Source: Roseiflexaceae bacterium UBA965 (GTDB lineage: Bacteria > Chloroflexota > Chloroflexia > Chloroflexales > Roseiflexaceae). From it: DNA of 23,147 nucleotides. The stretch spans positions 6,433-29,579 of the forward strand of contig DBCF01000251.1 of NCBI GenBank assembly GCA_002292925.1. The letters are read 5' to 3'. The translations under genes and the position numbers were made by a program. Below the pieces are notes generated by a model. It saw only the letters and a program-made list of their open reading frames with translations. It had not been told where the DNA came from and searched no databases. Shown here in pieces: positions 1-12,400 of the stretch (within the stretch, counting starts at the first letter, position 1; each line of letters opens with the position of its first letter).

Positions 1-470
1 CCACTCGGGATGGCGACACTACTCGCACCTCCAGCGACGCCATTTGTCGTTAGCGAATATGCATAGGTACCGCCACCGCCTACGGCAATGGTGAGTGCGC
101 TCCCTGGCGTGACCCCTTGGGTGGTATAGCTCACTTGGCCACCACCGCCACCACCACCACGGTTATAGCCGCCACCACCACCACCGCCTACGACCAGCAT
201 GTCGATTTGATAGGCGGTGGTGGGGACAACCCACGTACAGCTCCCGACCGTGGTGAATGTGTATATGTTTACGCCATTGACCGTACTGGTGCTTGAGGCA
301 CAGGCTGCTTGGGGTTGGCTAATGCCGGCTGCGGTCGCTAATGGGTTTTGGTTACGCGACGGTCCTGATTGTCGGGCTGGTGATTGAGCTGCATAGGTGA
401 GATTGCTGCCAAATAGGCTACTAATCAAGGTACTGATAACGATGATGGTATAGAAAAAATGTTTATGCAT
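1..470 (-). CDS. Secreted glycine-rich domain protein, C-terminus cut off by window edge
   Basis: The start is the ATG at 470-468, preceded by AAGGAG with a 7-base spacer. The frame stays open to base 1, giving 156 codons and no stop, so the protein continues outside the window. Residues 1-27 or 1-28 form a signal peptide: MHKH, a hydrophobic stretch from F5 to about L24, then TYA-AQ as a likely signal peptidase I site. After a short Ser/Gln/Pro-rich linker comes a domain with the pattern TFTTVGSCTWVVP, then DMLVVGG, then G7-YNR-G7, then a second glycine run (AVGGGG). This matches the bacterial glycine-rich domain found in many secreted or tail-fibre-like proteins. Its molecular role is not known from sequence. 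It is tightly coupled to the giant gene upstream on the same strand, so a role at the cell surface alongside that protein is likely. The export call is strong; the function is open. Confidence 0.85.
   Translation of the reverse strand, partial: MHKHFFYTIIVISTLISSLFGSNLTYAAQSPARQSGPSRNQNPLATAAGISQPQAACASSTSTVNGVNIYTFTTVGSCTWVVPTTAYQIDMLVVGGGGGGGYNRGGGGGGGQVSYTTQGVTPGSALTIAVGGGGTYAYSLTTNGVAGGASSVAIPS
139..188 (-). repeat. GGT/GGC triplet tracts encoding polyglycine
   Basis: Two short runs of ccn/ccg triplets on the plus strand (139-160 and 169-188) encode two stretches of seven glycines separated by Tyr-Asn-Arg. Codons are mostly GGT with some GGC, so the tracts are imperfect. Length changes here would stay in frame if they occurred in whole triplets. 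Confidence 0.75.
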
Positions 471-477
471 GACGGTG

Positions 478-483
478 CTCCTT
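478..483 (-). promoter_or_regulatory. Ribosome binding site overlapping the upstream stop codon
   Basis: The minus strand reads AAGGAG seven bases before the ATG of the glycine-rich gene. Two of its bases belong to the TAA stop of the giant gene (484-482). This arrangement favours translational coupling and supports both the chosen start and an operon of the two genes. Confidence 0.8.
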
Positions 484-3400
484 ATTTTCCACTTGTGGTG
501 TTGACTGGGTCAACACCGTCAGCATCGGTATTTGTGATGAACGGGAGATAGTACTGATCGTAGTGCAGATTGGTATCAAATACGCCGCTATAGCGCGCAT
601 TCCCCTTTTCATTGGTGACGACGAGGGTGTAGCGATACCGCCTGCCTGGTAACAATCCGTTGAAGCGATTCTGGACGGTGAGAGGCGCCAGACTAGCTGG
701 CTGGCTAATCGTCTGGGTTTGGGTGCTATCCATTTGGTTGGTCATTATTTGCGTACTGTTGAGGGCAATACTACTTGTGCCTGGACAACAGCCACTCACG
801 CTACGGGTTGCACCCCAGACTAGTACCAACCCATCGCGGGTGATAGCCGCACTGCTGTTGGCGTTGGCGGCTATGTAGATGACATTGGTGGCACTAATGG
901 GGATAGTGGTTTGCCCGACGCTGTTGTCACCCCAAGCAACCACGACCCCGTCGGCACGCAGTGCGATGGCGTGATTATCGCCGGCGGCGATTTGACTGAC
1001 GCCGACGGTGGCACTGATGGGAATGGTGATTTGATTCAGATTGTTGGCACCCCAACCAATCACGCGCCCATCTGATTTGAGGGCTAGGCTGAACCCGTTC
1101 CCGGCGGCGATTTGGCCGACACCCATGGTGGCACTGATTGGGATGGTGGTTTCACCGTAGTCATTCGTACCCCAAGCAAATAACGTGCCTGATTTCAGAA
1201 TTGCCAAGTTATGCGTGGTGCCGGCGGCAATGGCGACGGCGGTGTCGCTGATTGGTACGGTTTGCACAATATTACCGGGCTTGTAATCGGTGATTACCCC
1301 ACTGCTCGATAGCGTCAACAGATGTTGATTACTACTATCGCCCATTGCGATTTGAACCACATTCGAGATGGGCGTGGTCAGTGCAATGGTATTGGTGTTC
1401 TTGAGCGCCCAGGTGGTGAGTACGTTATTGGTGTCGAGGGTGGCCGCGAGGTGATTATTCATCTCGAGTTGGCTGAACAACGTCGATTGAAGCGTGGTGG
1501 TGATTTGGTTTTGTGCCACGGTGTCGGTGATACCACTACTATTCCACATCATGAGGGTAGTGCTCGTAATTGGCGCAGTGACATCGCTATCGAGGCTGAT
1601 TGTCGCCACAACGCTTGATGGACCACTGCCGGTATTGACGTCATATTTGAGCAATGCGGCATCGGTGCGGTGGGAGGCAGGGGATCCAATATTGCTGAGT
1701 GACGGCACGGTGATTGCCGCAATTGAGAGCGGGTAGGCATCGCTAATCCGTTGATTACCGGCTGCATCGACGGCCACAAATTGGACTTGGTATTCTCCTG
1801 AATCAAGGGTACTTGCATCAATCGGTAATTGCCAGGTGTAGGCACTGATGCTCCGACCGAGCACGTAATTCCAACGCGCCAATTCTTGGCTGGTGGTTTG
1901 TTGTAATTCCACATTCAGCGCACGCACTAGTTTGGTGGCGTCATAAATATTGGCGCTCACGTTATTGAGTGCGCCTCCCTCGCTAGCCGTCCCTTGGAAT
2001 ACGGTGGCTTGACCGTCAGGGAGTAATGAGGTCACCTGTTGGTTAATGGTGAGGCTTGGAGCCACGGTGTCAATGTTGAGGGTAATCGTGCGCCAGCTAC
2101 TCGCATTGTTGGTGCTATCGATGCTCCAGAGCTTCAAGGTGCGCAAGACGTTGTCTTGCTCGGCAGTGTCTTTGACGGTATAGCTCCACGGGGAATTGGT
2201 GCTGACACTGGTGCCGGCACTGGTGAGCGTAAGCGACCAACTGTAGATGGTGCTGAGCGTGGTGTTTTCATTGCGATCACAAGCCAGTAATTGCCAGGTG
2301 CCATTCATTGGTTCACCGCCAAACAGCGCCAAACTGCCATCTGGTTTGACCTCTGTGGCACTGCCCCCCATATCAACGGTCGATGTTAGGCTGGTTGTAT
2401 CGGCGATGGCGCTGTCACTGAAGCGGGGGTGGATGTTGACGGTGCTGTTGCGACTCGACGTGAGTAGTGGGGTGAACGTGCCAGACGGTGACTGGAGCCA
2501 CAAATTGAGTTCTTGGGCCGCTTGCGAATAGATTAGGGCTTCTACTTCTACATTACTTACCCGTTGCTGGGCGGCGCCGTTGATTTGGATTGGTAATGCT
2601 GTGTAATCACCGCGGTCGGTGATGTCACAGGGCTGAGCGGTGACTTGAGTGCCGGAAATCAGTGTGTTCGTGATCACGGATTGATTGATGACAGGATTGG
2701 TGGTGGTGCCGTAATCACACAAGGCAGCGTTTTCATCACACACCTTGATTTGGGCTTCGCTGGCGGTATCACTCACCACCCCAGTGAGATTGATGATGCT
2801 CCCGCCGACGTAGCTGGCGGCCAATATGGCGTTGGTTTGGTCACTAAAAGCAAATTGAGGTGGGGTGGTGTCGACCACTGATCCATACCAGGCACTCCAC
2901 GGGCTTTGTTGGTTGTATTTATCACTGGCGCGCAAGCGGTATTGCACGGTGGTGACGTTAGGGTTGATGGTAAGCGGGCATGACCAGCGTCCTGCCACGG
3001 CCGGACCACAATTGAGCTGTTGTGTGGTGCCTGCATTATTGGTGGTGTATTGCAGATAGACGGCGGTCACCTCAGAATCATCGCTGACACTGCCGGTGTA
3101 GGTCATCGCACCTGGCTTGACGATTGCTTGGTTATCGGCCACGATTTGGCTGGGTGCATTCGAGTCAATTGCCACTGCCGCATTCAGCCATTCGATGGTA
3201 CGAGCTTGGTTGATATTGGTACTGGTGCCGTCATCGGTCAGCCGCACTTCGAGTTTGGCGACGGCGGCCGTATTGCGCCGATCGGTGGCCGATGCCTGCG
3301 CTTTGTTGGCGTCTATTTTGGAATTCAGCGTGAACGACACCGTTGAATTAGCCGGAATTGGATTGAATTTAATCAGGTGGTAGTCACGTATGCCACTGAT

Positions 3401-6400
3401 ACTGACACTATGGTAATCGTAGATGCCGCCGCCAATGATGGCCACTGGCGGAGTGCCACTACTATTGCCATCGGTCAACCAAATCCCACCATAGGTCTGC
3501 ACAATCCCGTACATGGTGCGGGTCGGTTTATTGGTGGGGTTCTGGATGCTGAGGGTATAGGTGACGACCGAATTATTCCCCACCAAGGGGTCTTGCTCGG
3601 TGGCGAGGGCACTCGATAGCGTGTCGAGGAATGCCGATCCAGTGTTGCTCACGGTGTCATATTGATTCACCGTCGTACACCAACTGTTATCGACGAGTTG
3701 GCTACACAATTCACTGGTTTCGCTGACGATTTCACTAATTGCATCGGGGTCGGTATTGGCGAAATTATCGGCCATGGCCCGATTCATGACGCCGTTTGGC
3801 ATACTCGTCAATGAGGCAATCACGCGGGTGGTATCGGGATTCAATACCGTGCTGTTGGGGCAAACCCCTGCCGCTGCGTTGCTCCAGCCATACCCATTGA
3901 GCATGGGGGTGATGGTGATTTTGCCGGTTGGGTCTATCCGCACCGGATTGGTGCCGGGGAAGGTGCTCCATGGCAAAAACTTGTCGGGGGTGGTGGCAAA
4001 TGCGATGACCCCTAGTGGTTGCCCCGCCACATAGCCGATTTGACTAAAGAGCGCCTGGATATCGGTCTGCTTGATGCCCATTTCATCGGCGAAGCGATAG
4101 TTGGGCACGACCCCGTCGTCAATCCAATCGCTGCCGTCCCAGCGCAATATGGTTGCCGTGGTGCGATTTTCGATGTGGATGACATAATCTGCACCTTGTA
4201 CCACACTCGCCCGTGTCCCTTGGGGGCTTTGGCGTAAGCCTGATTGGAAGCTGTTGACATAACTTGCGAGACTACTACTGCCACCGATGGTACGGGCGGC
4301 CATATTGACGGGCAAGGTGATATACGACTCCCCAAGCGTGACACTATCGGTAATGGTTTGGGTGTAGTTATCGGGGCGATATGCTTTGACGGTCCCACCG
4401 GCGATGGTGTCGAGGTAGATAAATAGGTTGCCGTCGCTATCCCAGTCTGCTCCTTGCCAATTGAATCGCAGAGCTTGGGCATCCCAAGTGGTGGCGAAGC
4501 GTTGGATGCCCACATTGGTGGGGCGGCGGTCTTCACCGAGGGCGGCACAGCCGTTGTTGACGAAGCCACGGTAGGTCGGCTCATCATCATCCATCATGGT
4601 GTAGTCGGGGGTGGCTGGCGCATCAACATATATCGATGATAGCGGCGTAAGAGCTTCATTGCCGAGGATGTCACGCAAGCGCTGCCCAAAGGTCAAGCGA
4701 CTCGCTTCGGCGGTGGTCAGTGGTGAAAACTTGCCGGCAGGCATAGTAAAGCCACTGGTAGGCAGGGTTATTGAATATGCGGTGGAGCCACTCAAGTTTT
4801 TTACGGTGTACTCGAGCTGGTTCAAGACGATATTTGAGATATCACTAATCTTGCTCCAGGCCACATTGAGATCGGCGGTGCTACTGTTACTGATCAGCTG
4901 TTCTGGCGCTAGGGCTACCACGGTGCCATTGAGTTTGGCATTGACAACCAAGTCACTGGCAATTGGAGCAGTCGTGTCAAAAATAACCGTGTAGTCCAAG
5001 CTGGTGTTATGCCCTGCAAGGTCATTGGCGATAATCCGGATGGGCACGCCTTGGGCGTCGGTGGCACGGCGATTGTAGGTAGCCGTAATCAGCGTGCTAT
5101 TCCCTTGGTTTTTACGGGTATAGGGGATGTAGGCATTGGTCAATTTGTTGATGATTTGCAGATTGTCCAGCCCGACATCGTCGGTAATCACCATCCGAAT
5201 CAGATACAATTCATTGACTAATTGGGTGACTCCAATCACCGGATCTAACAGCCCGATTTGGGGAGCGGTCAAATCCACCACTGTATTCATGACGGCACTG
5301 GTGGTGGTGCTGACATCGTTGTCGGTGAGTGTTGCGGTAATGGTATAGGTCCCGCTGGGTAAGTTCAATTCAAACGTATTCTCGACGAATTGTGGTGTAC
5401 CACTGATAGGGAATGTCGCGACTTGGGTGTTGTTGGCAAATATGGCGAGCCCATTGATGCCCGCAGGTGCCTCGGCGCGCACCAGCAACAATTGTGATGA
5501 GGTGGAATAATAATCAGCTTGATTGATAAGCTGGATGCTTGGTTGGGTGGGGGGTATTTGCCCTAATGTGCGTACCGTGGTAATCGCTGATGGTACATCA
5601 GTACAATTACTGCGTAAATCACAGGCACTGGTTGCTAACCGCGCATCGCTCACTTGGTAGCCCATGGCGTTGGTTTGGCCATTTTGTTGGGTCAGGGTGA
5701 CGATTGATTGACTATTGCTGGCAATCCGCAGAGGTGTGGTTTGGTTGATTTGATTGTCTGCTTCGAGGAGGGCTTGGTTGCCTGCGGTATTTATCAGTGA
5801 AATCCGTTGATTGCCACCACTATTAATATCGTTGCTGAGCAACAAGAGCTCATTGGCGCTATACATGGCGACATCGTTGATGCGGTACCACGACACATTA
5901 TCATCACTCTGGGGTGATGTGTGCATATAGCTGTTACGTTCGCTGATGAGAGCTGTCAGTGTGGCAGTGCCGTCTGATACCGAATCAATCAACGGAATCG
6001 TCCGAACGGTATTGGCGGTGACTGGTGCAATTGTCCCGTCATAGGGTTCATCATCGGTAACTATATACAGATTACTCCCAAACATGAAGACTCGGTGACT
6101 ATATCCATCCGGCATGTATTGGGTGACGGCATCTAATCCACCCGACGAATCAATGAGATAGATGACCACACCGGCATCACCATTGGCGGTTACCACGATG
6201 TTGTTTTTGGCAGCCAAGTCATAGCCCGGCTGAGGTGATCCCACCGTTACGGCTGCTCGAATCGGGTTGCGTGGGTCGCTGACATTGATGCTAATCAGAT
6301 TCTGGGGGGTACTTGAGTCACCAAGTATCGCAAATGTATCTGCATTGTTTGCGCCGCTGGTAATCCCGAGCTCGCTAATTGTGGTGCCAAGTGGGAGTTC

Positions 6401-9400
6401 GATGGGCAGTGTTCCCAATAGAATGGGATTCGTGGGAGTGGTAAATATATCAAATACTTGGAGCGTGGTGAGGGCATTGGCCATACTGATGACGTATAGT
6501 TTTTTCCGTGACTCATTGACCATCATCTGGGTGATGGTGCCGGGCACGGTGGTACTGCGGAGTAGCATTGACCGCCCAGACCGCACATCGACGGTCGAAA
6601 GCTGATTGTTGCCCCCGATATAGGCATAGCGCAACCCGTACGCCAACGCCGTGGTCGCACTAATCACCTGACTATTGGTACGCACGATTTCGGGACTGTC
6701 GCTTAGGGTACAACTTCCCGTGACGTTGGTAGGGATATTGTAGGTACCATCAAAGACACTCATGTGTTGCAAGAACCACAGTGAACTCGGCTTTTGCTCT
6801 TGCAGGGTCATTTTGGCACCACACGGGGTATTGATTTGGGTGGTATCGAGGTTGCGATCGGTGACCGAGACGGAGTAGTTGCCGTTCGTGTTGCTTGCCA
6901 CTACGCGGGGTGCTTGGGTGTCGATATTGCCATTCCACAGTGGCGTTTCACCAATGGTCACCTGGGAATTGCCGTTGTTGTCTTGGGCCATACTCTGGAT
7001 GCTGGCATTGACTTCGATATTACTGACTTGTGACCGTTGCCAGCTATAGCCATCGATGCGTTGCGTGAGGGTACTTGCTTGCCACGCCATCGCCCGCAAT
7101 CGGGTAATGTCGTCGCTGTTGAGCGCCCGGCGATAGACACGTACATCATCGATGATGCCACGAAAGCCTGTGCCGATGGTGATGGTCGGTAATTGTGAGA
7201 TTTGCACTTCATTGATGGTCAGTGAGCGAATTCCCGTTGCGCGAATACGCACCTGTGCCCCACTAATGCCATTGGGGACAGGGATGGTGATGTGGTCGCT
7301 GACCGTGCCAGGGATGGTTTGTGACCATTGCACGACTCCGGCGGTGTTGAAAATCTCAACAATAAAGTTATAGAGAGATTGACCCGCGACCCGACTATAA
7401 ATGGTGATTTGGTTGATAGGTGTATTGTTGCTGTTAATTGCTCGCCAAAACGGCTCGCGCATATTCGGCACTTGGGCGTAAGTGTCGAGATTGCCATCAT
7501 AGGCATTGTTGGCGACGTACGAATCAACGGCTGATTGTGATTTAGTGGTGAATGGAATGGTGGTGGCGTTGCGATTCAGTGCTGGTGAGCCAACACTTGT
7601 CGCTATGCTTGCCACACTTGTGCCATTGACAACCATCGTGGCCGTGCTGCCAGTCGAACTGATGACGATATGGCTAGCACTTGATGTAGATACTTGGCTA
7701 TTTGATTGAAGTACAATGCCCGCCATGGTAAAGCGTGGCTTGCCCGCATTCAATGACAGTTCATAGGCATACCCGTTGAACATCCCTTTGACGATGGTGG
7801 CCGTACTGCCACTCGTTTGGGGGGTGACCCAGGCCGAAACACTCCACGGTTGGTTGTAATCTGCGAAGGTCAGTAAATTGTCGTCACGATGGACGATTTC
7901 GTCGTTGCCGTCAAAGGCAATCGCTGCCGTCCCGACTGTGCCGATAACCCGGGTGAGGTTGGGATCCACACTGGTAATCGTACTCGGTTGCTGATAGGGG
8001 GATTCGTCACGGGTAGTGGCATTGATGCCCGCATTGGCATCATCAAATGTCTCATGATATACCGTGCTATAGCCAAATGTATAGTCGTTGACATTGGCAC
8101 TGGTGAGTGCCGTGGTAAAGACGGCAAGGTCATCGACGAGGGTGTTTTTTGCCGCAGTGGTGCTGCCGATTATCCCGCTATACGCACGCACACCGGTTAA
8201 GGCACCCATGCCGAGTACCGCATTATTCCAATGCCCCACAATTGTTTTGCTGATGACGAGGTTGCCATCGACATAGACTTTGACTTGCTCATCGGTGCTG
8301 TTCCCTTGGCTGGTGATCACCACTGCATGCCAGTTGTTGTCACTGATGATTACCCCAGATTCAGCCGCAGTCAGCAAAATTGCGGTTTGATCATTTATGG
8401 TCACTGCGAGCCGCTTGGTTTCTTGTTGATAGCGTACTTGCAGTGCCAGCGAATTGGTACCACTTACTGCTTGGGCCCAGGCTATCACCCCTGTTTGGGC
8501 GGCTGCGTTGATACGCACCCGCAGTGCAATGCTACGAGCGGTGGTGGCACTGGTTTGCAGAGTGTAATCGGTGGCGAGGCCGTCGCTACTGCGATTCAAC
8601 TGGACAGCGTTGCTGGCAAAGCCAGCGCCGATCGCTGGACAGGTCTGGGGTACGATGGTTTTGTCGGCCACACAGCGTGTACTACGGACACCGTTGATGG
8701 CATCCACCACGGGCAAGTCGGCCTGATTCATCGGCATATAAAAATCAGCGAGGGGTGCTAAGCCGTCTGTGGTGGTGAAGCCATCTTCATCAATGGCCAA
8801 CCGCGTATAGTGCTGTGCCACCCCACTACCGAGGCTCACCGGTTTACCAATCAGGTCAAGTGGGGTAAGTGGGAAGGGGGTGACGATGATGTCATCGAGG
8901 CTACCCTTGAAAAAATCTTCTTTGGCCGTTGACAGCGCACTCGACTGCATGGCTCCCAATACAATGTCAGATTGGGTGGGAGGTAAGGGTGCCGTTGCAA
9001 CTGCTTTGGTGAATGTGCTGGTGGCAGGCGTACTTTGCATTTTCGCTAAGTCTGTGCCATAGGCCAAACTTATTGTCGGTACCGTGCCGTTACGATATTC
9101 GCTATAGATGAAATAATACCAGGTGTTTGACGTCAATGTGGATGGAGTTACCACACTAGTCGTCCCCCGTTGGGCGGTGACTTTAAATGTGGTGCCCGCT
9201 TTATCGGCTTTGATCCGCAAGCGCGGATTGCTGGCAATACCGGTGCTCAAAATCGTGCCCACGTCACTGATTTTGACCATAAAGGCGATGCTAAAGGTAC
9301 CAGTAAGTACCGTGGCAGCATTGGCAATCGTGAGCGATTGCCCGGGTGCATCAACGTTGAAGCGGGCCACGCGCCGGCTGGTATCGACGCTGTCAACTGC

Positions 9401-12400
9401 AATCACTGGGCACACGCTACAACTGCTGTTGTAGCGATTATCGGCGCGGTTATCAAAGGCTTGGGCGCCGTCTGGGGCTTCGAAGTCGAGACGTACCCGT
9501 AACCCTTGTTGAATCGGTGATCGGCCATCTCCATAGTCCGAAATCCGCCCACTAATAGCCTGATTGCTGACAAAATACTGATCCGTACTATAGGGTGACG
9601 GGTAGTTGATGGTGTCGTGTGGGGCGGTGCCGTCGACTTCAATCATGTTGGTTGCATTGGCTACCATGATTTCGCTACTAGTATTGCCCACCTTGTCACT
9701 GAGAATTGCGCCGATTTGATAGAATCCTGATGGATTGCTAAACGGCAACGAGATCTTGGCCACCCACTGCCCATTGTGGAGCTTGGCGGGGACAGGGATT
9801 TTGTTGATGGTGCGCCCACTGGCATCTTTGATGTTGACACTTACTTGGGCCACACCGCTCCCCAGCGCATTCCCCGAATTCGCCAGCACCGGGTCGCTAG
9901 CGCTGAGATTAAGGGTGATTTTGGGAATTGTCTGGTTGATGGCACGGGTAATCGTATAGACGCCTGATGGCCGAATCAACGACGCCGTGGGAGGTGTGGT
10001 GTCAACAAGGATGAGGGCACTACTCGCACCCATATTGGCCACGGCATCGTATGCATAGGCTTGTAAACCGTATTTGCCTTCAACAGGAATCGTGGTGTTG
10101 GTACTCACAGCAAAGGTGGGACAATAGGCACTGCCGTTGACCGCATCAATACAGGCCGGGGCATTGATTTCGAATGTGCGTGGGGTGGTCAGTACGGTGC
10201 CTGTTGCACTGCGTGTACTGGTGATGTTGGCAGTGACACGGGTGACGTATGACGATTCATCACTGGTTTTGATAATAAATTGGTTGGGTAAGCGGGCCAC
10301 ATAGGTTGGGTTGGTGATGCTGACGGTGGGGACTTCTGCATCAATTGTGACACTTGCCACTGTTGCTTTGGTGACTGCTTGCGAAAACTGTGAGCGGGCA
10401 ATTTGGAAAATCTTGGCATCTTGGACGGCACTCGGAGTGAAGGTGATATCATCGATGCCGCCCTTGAACATTTCGCTAAAGGTTGTGCCACTCAATTTGC
10501 CACCGATGCGCAACTTATATGCCGAGTTTGTAGTGAATTCGGTCACCGCACCCGTCCAACTCTCAACAATTGTGGTGTCTGGGGTGCCGTTTTGGAAGTA
10601 TTTCACCCCACCCGGTCCAAAACTAAACGAGATTTGATTCCACGCCGGAGGTATGGCACTCGTGGCGGTAAAGGTGCGTGCCCCAAAGCTGACTTGGATT
10701 TTGCCATTGACTAATTGCACCTGGAAGGCAGTGGTACCGGTGTTGTTGCCATAATGAAGTAATGTTTGCGTACCCGTAGTCACATCGGGTTTGACCATCA
10801 TTTGCACGCTACCGCCGGCCTTGATTTCGTCCATCAGCGTCGTGCCGTTGGCCACTTGGAGCATGGTGGTTTTGCCGTTGAACAAGTTGGCGATGCCTGC
10901 CATTCCAACGGTATTGCCGATGGGGCATTCTGCGCCGACGATTTCGGGGAGATTACAGCTGGCGGCGTATTGAAAGCGCTGGATGCCTGCTCGACCTGGT
11001 ACATCATTGGGTAAGGACACGGCATCGATTTGGGCCGTACTCGTGACGCCGTCGGTCACGCTGATGCGATTCATGCTGATGGTATCTTCAAAGGTCAGAT
11101 TCCAGTTGGGTGAGCGCTTCATCTGGGCGCTAACATCGCTTTGCAACGAGGTGCCCAGTGCGGTGATGAATACTTCGTCGATATCACCGGCAAATTCCTC
11201 ACCGATGGTGAGCGCATTACTTGCGCTTACTAGACCAGTGTTGATGTATTCTGGCGTACCGCGTGAAGTAATTGTGCCATTGATACTGACATATTCCGTG
11301 CCATTTACCACGCTCACCAACACGTGCGACCACATGTTGAGTGGCAACACGCCGCTCGAAAGGAGCGGGGTGGTCGGTGAGACTAACGCACATATACGCC
11401 CACATCTCTGATATGCGCGTTCAAAGCTGAGTTTGCCATCCACGCTAATCCCAACCCGGGCGAGTTGATTATTGGCATCCCCCCCAACCAACCAGGTATT
11501 GTATTTACTGGGGCGCACCCACATACTCATGGTGTAGTCTTTGCTGGCGACAAACGAGATGTAATTTTGACTGGCTGTGCTTAATCTGAGCGGTTGATTG
11601 CCGTCAAAGTGGACAGCACGATCATCGCGACCGGGCATGCCACTAATCGGGCAATCGCTGACACACTCGAGGGTCATGGCAGTGTTTTGGATGTCACTAA
11701 AGGCATCTGATCCGGTGGGTTCGTTCAAGGCAAACCGTAACTCACTTGCCGGTGAAATTGCAGCATCGTTGTTGATTTTGGTCGCATTAAGCGGCACGTT
11801 ATGCACTTGGAAGTTGCTCATGGTGCCATCTAACGACGCCGTGCCATCGCTGTTTGCACCAATGGACATTTCGCGTGGTTCGTCTGGGGTCACCGGGAAT
11901 GGCATACTCGACAGCTCTTTATCAAAGACACCATTGATGTAAATTCCTTCATACATACCACCATAGGAAAACGCCAGATGATACCAGCGGTTGGCAACGA
12001 GCGTTTGCACACTCGTTATTTTACTATTCGGATAGTCCAATATGACTTTGCCGTTTTGCACCAGCAATTTCACTGGTGTCTTATGCCCTATTTTGTCTGC
12101 GAGAATAATGTGGTCGCCGCTCACTGAATTCAAGCGTACCCAGGCCATGACGGTAAACGCATGTTGCTTGTCAAATGTCGCTTTGCTGACCGTGTTCGAT
12201 AACGAGAGTCGCTTCCCCGCCGTAAACGTCGCACCACCATCAATCACGGGACAGCTGTTGGTTTTGTCACACGGGGTTAATACACCAGGATTGATGGTTA
12301 ATTCGGCAATATGGAGAGAATTTACACCACTGTTAAATCCTGGCTCAATGAAGCTTGGGTTCTGTACGAGCAAATAGCGTGCCTTGGTTCCTGCAGGGAA

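Noticed and set aside
887..1246. Regular 120-bp spacing suggesting a CRISPR or satellite array
   Set aside because: The repeats are in frame, encode RCC1-type units and diverge at synonymous and loop positions. There are no short identical repeats with unique spacers.
2212..2638. P-domain as evidence of a subtilisin-type protease in the giant protein
   Set aside because: No Asp-His-Ser catalytic motifs were recognised anywhere near it; the neighbours are Ig-like domains.
4012..4590. Minus-strand open frame of 192 codons in another frame
   Set aside because: It is fully inside the giant gene, which has clear domain content there. The alternative translation is low-complexity Ser/Pro/Thr with no motif.
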